Below, in pieces: positions 1 through 6,194 of a stretch of DNA of 10,557 nt. The translations under genes and the position numbers were made by a program. Numbering within the stretch: the first letter of the stretch is position 1; the number at the start of each line of letters is the position of its first letter. Below the pieces are notes generated by a model. The model searched no databases and had not been told where the DNA came from. It worked only from the letters and a program-made list of their open reading frames with translations. The DNA comes from Gemmatimonadales bacterium (lineage in GTDB: Bacteria; Gemmatimonadota; Gemmatimonadetes; Gemmatimonadales; GWC2-71-9), in the NCBI GenBank assembly GCA_025924275.1, contig JAICEH010000056.1, positions 1 to 10,557 of the forward strand. Direction: 5' to 3'.

Positions 1-149
1 AGGCCGCCGAAGGGGAGCGGGCGACCGTGGGGAACCTGAGAGTCCAGGGGAAGAGCGACCTGGCGGGGGCGTTGATCGCCTCCCCCATCCGGATGGTCGG
101 ACCGGTGACGGGCGGCGGCAGCATCTCCCTCGAGTGGAGCACCCGATAG
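1..149 (+). CDS. C-terminal fragment of an unidentified protein (runs off the left edge)
   Basis: A frame open from the first bases (codons start at base 3) runs to a TAG at 147-149 and gives 48 residues, ending in GGGSISLEWSTR. The peptide alternates short hydrophobic stretches with Gly, Ser and Lys, as in a beta-rich domain end, and has no obvious membrane segment or catalytic motif. I do not recognise the family; the beta-repeat flavour would fit several envelope or filament proteins, but that is not evidence enough for a name. Codon use (G/C in most third positions) matches the genes to the right, and the frame stops exactly where base composition changes into the gene-free region, which supports it as real coding sequence. 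The start and most of the protein lie outside the window. Confidence 0.55.
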   Translation, partial: AAEGERATVGNLRVQGKSDLAGALIASPIRMVGPVTGGGSISLEWSTR

Positions 150-158
150 GCTCGGCGG

Positions 159-167
159 TGTGGAAAA
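159..167 (-). promoter_or_regulatory. DnaA box, perfect match
   Basis: The plus strand reads TGTGGAAAA, which is TTTTCCACA on the minus strand and fits the consensus TTWTNCACA at every position. It lies 10 bases after the stop codon of the left-edge gene, at the left end of the box cluster. Confidence 0.55.
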
Positions 168-444
168 ACTGAATCCACTCCGGTCCACAGTGGTGACATT
201 CCCAGACCACCCCTGAGCTTGTGCCGGGCCGGACCCAATTTCGGACAGCTCGGCCTCAAGGGCAGGCGTCCAGCCCCGGCGACTTCTCTTTCCACATAAC
301 GCCAGCGTCACAAGCCTTTGTGGATGCTAAGTTTATGCAGTAGCCTCGGAGTGGATAATCAACCGGCGGTGGATCCTCTTGCCGGTCAATGAGATGGGGC
401 CTGTGATCCACGCCTGTTGGGCAACTTCCTGTTGAGATCGGCGG

Positions 445-453
445 TTTTCCACA
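445..453 (+). promoter_or_regulatory. DnaA box, perfect match, entering a 12-bp palindrome
   Basis: The plus strand reads TTTTCCACA, a full consensus match. Its CCACA end is also the left half of the perfect 12-bp palindrome CCACACGTGTGG at 449-460, so a second TGTGG core faces it directly on the other strand. DnaA binding is the simplest reading. Binding of a dimeric regulator to the palindrome is also possible. Confidence 0.55.
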
Positions 454-672
454 CGTGTGGCTCCCGCCTCTGGCCCCCTGTCAGATGGCCTCCCCGTGAC
501 AACTCGTGACTCCCCAGAGGATGTGGGAAAGTGGCATTCGGCTGTGGCTGGAGGCCGGAACCGGGCAGGCATCAGTGCCGGCCCGAGGGACGGCGCGACG
601 GCATCGAGCCGCCTGACCGGATAGGTTACTCGGCCACCGACGGCACTCACTTCCCCCTTTCCCTGCTCGCTC

Positions 673-2121
673 GTGCCCCCACTGTCGCTCCGTCGCACGA
701 AGATCGTCGCCACCATCGGGCCCGCCTGGCGGGAACCGGCGGAGATCCGCCAGATGCTCGAGGCGGGCGTCGACGTGGTCCGGGTGAACGCCTCCCACGG
801 CGACGCCGCCTGGCGGCGCGAGACGATCGCCCGGGTCCGGGCCGCCCGCGAGGTCCTCGGCCGGGCCACCGGCATCCTCCTGGACCTGCAGGGGCCCCGC
901 ATCCGGGTCGGCACCCTGCTCCAGCCGATCGAGCTGGAGGTCGGGGCCCGCGTCGTCTTCGCGCCCGAGGCGCAGGCGGCTCCGGGAGAGATCCCCACGA
1001 CCTACGACGACCTTGCACGGGACGTGACGCCGGGTGCCCGGATCCTGCTCGATGACGGCCTCCTCGGCGTCGAGGTCACCGCCGTGCGGGGCGACCGGGT
1101 GGATGCGGTGGTGGTCGATGGCGGCTCGCTCGGATCGAACAAGGGGATGAACCTCCCCGGCCTCGAGGTCAGCGCGCCCGCCATCACCGAGAAGGACGCC
1201 GAGGACGTGGCCCTCGCGGTCGAGGCGGGTGTCGACTACATCGGGATGTCGTTCGTGCGGCGGGCCGAGGACCTCGTGGAACTCCGGGCCCGGGTGCCGA
1301 AATCGGTCCGGCTGGTGGCCAAGATCGAGAAGGACACCGCGGTGGCCAACCTCGCCACCATCCTCCTGGCCGCCGACGCGGTGATGGTTGCGCGGGGCGA
1401 TCTCGGCGTGGAGCTGCCGTTCGAGGAGGTGCCCCTGGTGCAGAAGCGCCTGATCCGCCAGGCGAACCTGCGGTCCCGGCCGGTCATCACCGCGACACAG
1501 ATGCTCGAGTCGATGATCCGGAACCCGCGGCCCACCCGGGCGGAAGTGAGCGACGTCGCCAACGCGATCCTGGACGGCACCGACGCCGTGATGCTCTCGG
1601 CCGAAACCGCCGTGGGCCGCCACCCGGTCGAGGCGGTGCGGGCGATGGACCGGATCGCCCGGGAAGTGGAGCGGCAGCGCCGGGGACGGAGCCCCGCCTA
1701 CGACCTGGCGCTGGGCCGCCGTGCGCTGGGAGAACAGGGCGGGGAAGCCCCGCCGACCGACCGCACCGAGGACGCGATCGCGGTGGCCGTCTGCGCCGCG
1801 GCCGAGCTCCTCCGCGCGCCGGTGATCCTCTGCTTCACGAGCAGCGGCTTCACGGCGCGCACCGTGGCCGCGTACCGGCCATCGGTGCCGATCGTGGCGG
1901 CCACCCCCGAGCCGACGACGTTCCACCAGCTCGCCCTGGTGTGGGGCGTCGTCCCGATGCTCACCGACCACGTCCCGAACTACGACTCGATGCTCACTGT
2001 CGCCCGGGAGCGCCTCCTCGAGGGCGGGCTCGTGCGTCCTGGCGACCGCGTCGTGGTGTCGGCGGGGGTGCCCTGGGACATGCCGGGCACTACCAACCTC
2101 CTGAAGATCGAGACAGTTTAG
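673..2121 (+). CDS. pyk: Pyruvate kinase
   Basis: The 482-residue product transfers phosphate from phosphoenolpyruvate to ADP, the last step of glycolysis, in the cytoplasm. Length is normal for the family. Visible landmarks: N-terminal RRTKIVATIGPA (7-18), VRVNASHG (36-43), the lid-domain hinge DLQGPRIR (71-78), catalytic KIEK (217-220), metal-binding ARGDLGVE (240-247), and the signature ITATQMLESM (272-281) with the proton-relay Thr275. The C-terminal regulatory domain runs from about 365 to 482. The start is GTG at 673, which places the conserved RRTKIV near the N-terminus as usual; no Shine-Dalgarno sequence precedes it, so it may be leaderless or poorly translated. It opens a tight operon: the MBL gene begins 5 nt after its stop. 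Arg76 sits where potassium-dependent enzymes have Glu and potassium-independent ones usually have Lys. Confidence 0.97.
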   Translation: MPPLSLRRTKIVATIGPAWREPAEIRQMLEAGVDVVRVNASHGDAAWRRETIARVRAAREVLGRATGILLDLQGPRIRVGTLLQPIELEVGARVVFAPEAQAAPGEIPTTYDDLARDVTPGARILLDDGLLGVEVTAVRGDRVDAVVVDGGSLGSNKGMNLPGLEVSAPAITEKDAEDVALAVEAGVDYIGMSFVRRAEDLVELRARVPKSVRLVAKIEKDTAVANLATILLAADAVMVARGDLGVELPFEEVPLVQKRLIRQANLRSRPVITATQMLESMIRNPRPTRAEVSDVANAILDGTDAVMLSAETAVGRHPVEAVRAMDRIAREVERQRRGRSPAYDLALGRRALGEQGGEAPPTDRTEDAIAVAVCAAAELLRAPVILCFTSSGFTARTVAAYRPSVPIVAATPEPTTFHQLALVWGVVPMLTDHVPNYDSMLTVARERLLEGGLVRPGDRVVVSAGVPWDMPGTTNLLKIETV

Positions 2122-2126
2122 GGGCG

Positions 2127-2906
2127 ATGCGCCTCACCTTCCTCGGCACGGGGACCTCGTTCGGCGTGCCGCAGATCGGGTGCGACTGCGCGGTCTGCCG
2201 CTCCGACGACCCCCGCGACCGCCGCACCCGCACCGGGGCGGTGGTCGAGGCCGGGGCTGTCCGGCTCCTCCTCGACACGCCACCCGAGCTCCGCCTGCAG
2301 CTGGTTGGCGCCGGGATCGCGGGCGTCGACGCGGTGCTCTACACCCACGCCCACGCCGACCACGTCAACGGCATCGACGACCTCCGGGCCTTCTCGGTCC
2401 GCCGGGGCGCGCCCCTCCCGCTCTATGGCCCGCCGGAGGCCCTCGACGCCATCCGGCGGAACTTCAGCTACATCTTCGACGACGGCGTCGTCCCCGCTCC
2501 CGGCACCTCCAAGCCGCGGCTCGAGACCCGGCCACTCGAGGCCGGCATCGCGGTGCCGATCGGCGGGGTGCCGGTGCTCCCGCTCGCCTTCGACCACGGC
2601 CCGCAGCGGGTCTTCGGCTACCGCATCGGCCCCGTGGCCTACCTGACCGACGTCAAGGCGGTGCCGCCGGCGGCCCGCGAGGCCCTCCGGGGCGTGCGGG
2701 TGCTGGTGCTCAACGCCCTCTGGTGGCGGACGCACCCGACCCACCTGAGCATCGGCGAGGCGGTAGCGGTGGCGCAGGACCTCGGCGCCGAGCACACCTG
2801 GCTCACCCACCTGACCCACGAGACGGCCCACGCCGACCTGCTCCGGGACCTGCCCCGCGGCATCGCCCCGGCGCACGACGGGCTCGTGGTGGAGGTCCAC
2901 GAATGA
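2127..2906 (+). CDS. MBL-fold metallohydrolase, PhnP-like
   Basis: A 259-residue cytoplasmic metallo-beta-lactamase-fold hydrolase. It opens with TGTSFGVPQIGCDCAVC (8-24); the three cysteines 19, 21 and 24 match the structural zinc site of PhnP (phosphoribosyl cyclic phosphodiesterase). Metal ligands are visible: HAHADH (73-78), His157 in FDHG, Asp175 in LTDV, and the C-terminal THLTH (227-231). The whole pattern, including YGPPEAL and FGYRIG, follows PhnP rather than RNase Z or glyoxalase II. No phosphonate genes are nearby, so the substrate may be another cyclic phosphate or phosphodiester; that is inference. The frame stays open upstream into pyk, but the ATG at 2127, right after the pyk stop and beginning MRLTFLGTG, is the expected N-terminus. 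Its last bases carry the ribosome-binding site and start of pgi (ATGA overlap), so the two are probably translationally coupled. Confidence 0.88.
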   Translation: MRLTFLGTGTSFGVPQIGCDCAVCRSDDPRDRRTRTGAVVEAGAVRLLLDTPPELRLQLVGAGIAGVDAVLYTHAHADHVNGIDDLRAFSVRRGAPLPLYGPPEALDAIRRNFSYIFDDGVVPAPGTSKPRLETRPLEAGIAVPIGGVPVLPLAFDHGPQRVFGYRIGPVAYLTDVKAVPPAAREALRGVRVLVLNALWWRTHPTHLSIGEAVAVAQDLGAEHTWLTHLTHETAHADLLRDLPRGIAPAHDGLVVEVHE

Positions 2907-4243
2907 GAGTCGACCATCACCGGATGCTCGACCACGCCCTGGTTGGCGGCACCGGGCTCGACCCGCGACAGGTGGAGGCGCTGGCCGCGCGCTTCCCGGC
3001 GGTGCGGGCCGAGGTGCGGCGCCGCACCGGCGAGGGGGAGTACGGCTTCACGGCGCTCGGCGGTCAGGAGGCCGCGGTCGCCGAGATCACCCGGTTCGCC
3101 GAGGGCGTGGGCCAGGCGCACGATCACGTGCTCGTGCTCGGCATCGGAGGATCGGCCCTCGGGACGCGGGCTGTGCTGGAGGCGCTCCGCGGTCCCGGCT
3201 GGAACGAGCTCGACGACGAGGCGCGGGAGTTCTGGCCCCGGCTTACCGTGCTCGACAACGTGGACCCCACCAGCGTGGCGGCGGCGCTCCGACGGATCGA
3301 CCCCCGGCGCGTGCTGGTGAACGTGGTGAGCAAGTCGGGCGGCACGGCCGAGACGATGGCGCAATACCTCGTGGTGCGCGCGTGGCTCGAGGAGGCGCTG
3401 GGGAGCGGGGCCACCCGGCACCTGGTGTTCACCACCGACCCCGAGCGCGGCGCCCTCCGGGAGCTGGCGCGCCGGGAGGGGATCGCGGCGCTCGCCGTAC
3501 CGCCCGCCGTGGGGGGCCGCTACTCGGTCCTCTCCCCCGTGGGCCTCCTCCCGGCGGCGCTGGTGGGCGTCCGCATCGAGGACCTCCTGCGGGGTGCCCG
3601 CCGCGCCCTCGCCGCGGCGGACACGGACGAGTTCACGGCGCACCCCGCCGCCCTCTGGTCCGGCCTGCAGTGGGCGGCCGACACCGGGCTCGGGCGACAC
3701 ATCCACGTGCTCATGGCGTACTCCGACCGGCTGCGGGCCGTGGGCGACTGGTTCTGCCAGCTCTGGGCCGAAAGCCTGGGCAAGCGGGTGAACCGGGAGG
3801 GGGCCGTGGTGCACGTCGGCCCGACGCCGCTCGCCGCCGTGGGGGCGGTGGACCAGCACAGCCTGGTCCAGCTCCTGGTCGAGGGTCCCCTCGACAAGAC
3901 GGTCACCTTCCTCGGCGTGGCGGATCACGGCGAGGACGTGGCGATCCCCGGCCGCGACGGCCTGCCGGCGGAGCTCGCCTACCTGGCCGGCCACACGCTG
4001 GGCGGGCTCCTCCGGGCCGAGCGGGAGGCCACGGCCGAGGCGTTGGCGCGCGCCGGGCGGATGAGCTGCCTCGTCGAGCTGGCGGACCTCTCGGCCGAGT
4101 CGGTGGGCGAGGCGCTGATGTTCTTCCAGCTCGCGACCGGGTACGCGGGCGCCTGGTACGGGGTCGACCCGTTCGACCAGCCCGGCGTGGAGCTCGGCAA
4201 GCGGCTCACCTACGCGGCGATGCGCCGGCCGGGATTCGTTTGA
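2903..4243 (+). CDS. pgi: Glucose-6-phosphate isomerase
   Basis: The 446-residue product interconverts glucose-6-phosphate and fructose-6-phosphate in the cytoplasm. Its size fits the short Bacillus-type bacterial form. Visible landmarks: GIGGSALG (80-87), the phosphate-binding SKSGGTAET (143-151; most family members have SGTT here), the signature GGRYSVLSPVGLLP (204-217), AESLGK with the probable catalytic base Glu290, DQHS with ring-opening His319, and ELGKRL with Lys433 near the C-terminus. All expected active-site residues are present, so the enzyme should work. The ATG at 2903 overlaps the stop of the MBL gene by 4 nt and is preceded by a strong Shine-Dalgarno sequence, GGAGGT at 2891-2896, with a 6-nt spacer. 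This ties pgi to the pyk transcript. The reading frame extends far upstream inside the MBL gene, but only as a shadow. Confidence 0.96.
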   Translation: MRVDHHRMLDHALVGGTGLDPRQVEALAARFPAVRAEVRRRTGEGEYGFTALGGQEAAVAEITRFAEGVGQAHDHVLVLGIGGSALGTRAVLEALRGPGWNELDDEAREFWPRLTVLDNVDPTSVAAALRRIDPRRVLVNVVSKSGGTAETMAQYLVVRAWLEEALGSGATRHLVFTTDPERGALRELARREGIAALAVPPAVGGRYSVLSPVGLLPAALVGVRIEDLLRGARRALAAADTDEFTAHPAALWSGLQWAADTGLGRHIHVLMAYSDRLRAVGDWFCQLWAESLGKRVNREGAVVHVGPTPLAAVGAVDQHSLVQLLVEGPLDKTVTFLGVADHGEDVAIPGRDGLPAELAYLAGHTLGGLLRAEREATAEALARAGRMSCLVELADLSAESVGEALMFFQLATGYAGAWYGVDPFDQPGVELGKRLTYAAMRRPGFV

Positions 4244-4269
4244 CGGGCGGCTGTGCCGCGGGCTAAATT
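4240..4269 (+). promoter_or_regulatory. Probable sigma-70-type promoter for the aldolase unit
   Basis: TTGACG at 4240-4245 is a 5/6 match to the -35 box and overlaps the pgi stop codon. TAAATT at 4264-4269 is a 4/6 match to the -10 box, and the spacer is 18 bp. In such GC-rich DNA the A/T-only hexamer stands out. The spacer contains a small GC hairpin (GCGGC-TGT-GCCGC, 4247-4259). It could instead be part of a weak attenuator behind pgi, but no T-run follows. Transcription would start about 4276, some 35 nt before the aldolase start codon. Confidence 0.42.
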
Positions 4270-4310
4270 CTTGACGCTGCACGGCTTCCATTCACTCCGG
4301 GGTGCGCGGG

Positions 4311-5726
4311 ATGCAGGACGTGACGCAGGATCTCGTGGCGCGGTTCGGCGGCGCGGTGGAGCGGACGGCGACGGGGGTCCGGGTCGCCGAGCCGGACCGC
4401 CTCCAGTCGCCCGCCATGGACACGCTGGTGCACGACGCGGTCTTCGCCGAGGGCGAGCGCCGGGAGGCGGCACGCTGGCTGCTCTGGGAACTGGGCCAGG
4501 CGACCGGGGCCAGGCCGGCGTCGATCAACGACCTCTACATGGCCCGCGGCCGCGGCGAGTGCGCCGGCTTCACCGTGCCCGCCATCAACGTGCGGATGAT
4601 GGCCTACGACACCGCCCGGGCCGTCTTCCGGGCCGCGCGACGCGGCAATGCCGGGGCCATCCTGCTCGAGATTGCGCGGTCCGAGATCGCCTACACCGAC
4701 CAGCGGCCGGCGGAGTACGTGAGCGTGATGCTGGGAGCGGCGCTTCGCGAGGGCTACACCCTCCCGATCTTCATCCAGGGCGACCACTGCCAGGTGAACG
4801 CCAAGAAGTACGGGGCCGACCCCGAGGCCGAGGTCGGCGAGGTGAAGAAGCTCATCGCCGAGGAGGTGGGGGCGGGCTTCTACAACGTCGACGTGGACAC
4901 CTCCACGCTCGTGGTCCTGGAGCGGCCGACCCTGGCCGAGCAGCAGCGGGACAACTACGAACGGGCCGCCGAGATCACCGCCTTCATCCGCGGGCTGGAG
5001 CCGGAGGGCGTCACGGTCTCCGTGGGCGCCGAGATCGGCGAGGTGGGCCAGAAGAACAGCACCGTCGAGGAGCTGGACGCGTTCATGGCGGGCTACGCGG
5101 AGGCGTGTGCGGCCCTGGGCGTGTCGGAGGGCATCAGCAAGATCTCGGTCCAGACCGGCACGTCGCATGGCGGCGTGGTGCTGCCCGACGGCTCCATCGC
5201 CGCGGTGCAGCTGGACCTCCAGGCGCTCGAGGCGCTGTCACGCCGGGCGCGGGAGGCCTACCGGCTCGCCGGGGCGGTGCAGCACGGCGCCAGCACGCTC
5301 CCCGCGGAGGCCTTCAGCCACTTCCCGCGGGTGGAGACCGCCGAGATCCACCTCGCCACCAACTTCCAGACCATCGTGATGGACCACCCGGCGGTGCCGG
5401 CGGACCTGCGGGCGCGCCTGGCGGCGTGGGTGCGGGAGAACTGTGCCGGGGAGCGGAAGGCCTCCGACACCGAGGAGCAGTTCCAGTACAAGTCGCGCAA
5501 GAAGGCCATCGGGCCGTTCAAGCGGGAATTCTGGGATCTGCCCGCTGCCGCGCGGGAGGCGATCGCGGCCGATCTGGAGCGCACCTTCGCGTTCCTCTTC
5601 GGGCAACTCAACGTCAACGGGACGGCGGACCTCGTCCGCCGCTTCGTGCACGCGCCCGTGCAGCATCACGCGGCGCTCCGTCCGGTGCACGCGGCGGCCG
5701 AGGACGATCCGGACGCGGGAGAATGA
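4311..5726 (+). CDS. Class II (zinc) fructose-bisphosphate aldolase family, long divergent form
   Basis: The 471-residue product resembles class II aldolases, which reversibly split fructose-1,6-bisphosphate using zinc. FTVPAINV opens the barrel at about residue 84. GDHC gives catalytic Asp158 and zinc His159, followed by YNVDVDTSTL. Glu241 lies in AEIGEVG, His286 in TSHGG and His325 in QHGAS, so the metal site looks intact. Two substrate loops differ: the usual HGGSG is HGASTLP, and the usual N-x-D-T-D loop is HLATN (347-351), with Ala at the Asp position. It is also over 100 residues longer than typical enzymes (300-360), with about 80 extra residues before the barrel and a C-terminal extension after 370. 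The substrate may therefore differ. The ATG at 4311 has GGGG 8 nt upstream; a GTG at 4302 is the alternative start. The neighbouring pyk and pgi support a role in central sugar metabolism. Confidence 0.82.
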   Translation: MQDVTQDLVARFGGAVERTATGVRVAEPDRLQSPAMDTLVHDAVFAEGERREAARWLLWELGQATGARPASINDLYMARGRGECAGFTVPAINVRMMAYDTARAVFRAARRGNAGAILLEIARSEIAYTDQRPAEYVSVMLGAALREGYTLPIFIQGDHCQVNAKKYGADPEAEVGEVKKLIAEEVGAGFYNVDVDTSTLVVLERPTLAEQQRDNYERAAEITAFIRGLEPEGVTVSVGAEIGEVGQKNSTVEELDAFMAGYAEACAALGVSEGISKISVQTGTSHGGVVLPDGSIAAVQLDLQALEALSRRAREAYRLAGAVQHGASTLPAEAFSHFPRVETAEIHLATNFQTIVMDHPAVPADLRARLAAWVRENCAGERKASDTEEQFQYKSRKKAIGPFKREFWDLPAAAREAIAADLERTFAFLFGQLNVNGTADLVRRFVHAPVQHHAALRPVHAAAEDDPDAGE

Positions 5727-5727
5727 C

Positions 5728-6144
5728 ATGGCCACGCAGACTGACGACCGGGACGTGGTGGTGATCCGCGAGGGCGACTCGGGGGTGCGGTGGTTCCTGC
5801 TGGGCGCCCTGCTGGGCGCCGGCGCGGCCCTGCTGATGGCCCCCGCCAGCGGCGAGGAGACCCGCCGCCGGCTGAGCCGCCAGGCGCGCCGGGTCCGGGC
5901 GCGCACCGAGGACCTGATGGACGAGTTCGGGGACCGGGTCCGGCACGGTGCCACCCGCGTGCGGGACGAGGTGGAGGAGCGGGTGGACGACCTGCGGACC
6001 GGGATCGGCGAGTTCGGCGACGCCGTGCGTGGCGCCGGCAGCTCCGCCCGGGAGGAGCTGGAGCGTCGCCTGGCCGACGCCCGGAGCCGGCGCCGGGGCC
6101 GGGTGGACACGGTCGAAGAGGACGACGAGGAGTCGCTCGCCTGA
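5728..6144 (+). CDS. YtxH-domain small membrane protein
   Basis: A 138-residue protein with a polar N-terminus and one membrane segment at about 21-40 (WFLLGALLGAGAALLMAP). It continues straight into SGEETRRRL, the hallmark join of the YtxH family (Gly-rich helix, APxSGxETR). Residues 45-125 are strongly charged and probably helical, rich in Arg and Glu/Asp with a heptad feel, and the tail is acidic (VEEDDEESLA). The family is linked to general stress in some bacteria, but its molecular role is unknown. The ATG at 5728 lies 1 nt after the aldolase stop and has GGGAG at 5717-5721 with a 6-nt spacer. Its stop overlaps or nearly touches the next gene, so all three are probably on one transcript. 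A role as a membrane anchor or stress protein is inference. Confidence 0.85.
   Translation: MATQTDDRDVVVIREGDSGVRWFLLGALLGAGAALLMAPASGEETRRRLSRQARRVRARTEDLMDEFGDRVRHGATRVRDEVEERVDDLRTGIGEFGDAVRGAGSSAREELERRLADARSRRRGRVDTVEEDDEESLA
6127..6143 (+). promoter_or_regulatory. Shine-Dalgarno sequence and possible CTG start for the YihY-type gene
   Basis: GAGGAG at 6127-6132 is a strong ribosome-binding sequence followed, after 8 nt, by CTG at 6141-6143 in the frame of the downstream membrane protein. The CTG overlaps the TGA of the YtxH gene (CTGA), like the ATGA and GTGA overlaps elsewhere in this window. No ATG, GTG or TTG occurs in that frame between here and the ATG at 6195, which has only CGGCGG upstream. 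Confidence 0.4.
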
Positions 6145-6194
6145 GCCCTCGCCGCGCGGGGTGGACCCGGTCGTTCGGCGGGTTCGTCCGGCGG

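Larger units (their letters stand above)
150..672. other. Gene-free region with DnaA-box cluster; candidate replication origin
   Basis: No convincing gene lies in this 520-bp stretch. It contains two perfect matches to the DnaA box TTWTNCACA: TTTTCCACA on the minus strand at 159-167 and on the plus strand at 445-453. Three more have one mismatch: CTTTCCACA at 288-296 (plus), TTATCCACT read on the minus strand at 350-358, and TTTCCCACA read on the minus strand at 522-530. Two weaker sites, with two mismatches each, lie at 319-327 and 404-412. The stretch 281-360 has 38 G/C in 80 bases, far below the surrounding genes, and could be an unwinding element. This combination is what bacterial oriC looks like. 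A DnaA-titrating or DnaA-regulated site is the alternative, since no dnaA, dnaN, parAB or mnmG gene is visible in the window. Confidence 0.5.

Noticed and set aside
150..672. tRNA, other structural RNA or CRISPR array in the gene-free region
   Set aside because: No cloverleaf, CCA end or regularly spaced long repeat is visible; the short repeated CCTGTTG (413-419, 428-434) is too small to count.
531..1055. Plus-strand open frame of 174 codons overlapping the start of pyk
   Set aside because: It turns into low-complexity Arg/Gly/Pro repeats as soon as it enters pyk and has no recognisable domain; it conflicts with the pyk frame.
333..1971. Long minus-strand open frames (481-1971, 333-998, 647-1018) across the gap and pyk
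   Set aside because: They are shadows of pyk in GC-rich DNA: rich in Arg, Gly, Pro and His, with no family motif. The pyk frame has all expected motifs.
1941..2126. Upstream extension of the MBL frame inside pyk
   Set aside because: The extension is Arg/Gly-rich and overlaps pyk; the conserved N-terminus starts at the ATG at 2127.
2639..4291. 550-codon minus-strand frame opposite pgi
   Set aside because: Composition (His, Arg, Gly, Glu) is that of an antisense shadow; pgi on the plus strand is unmistakable.
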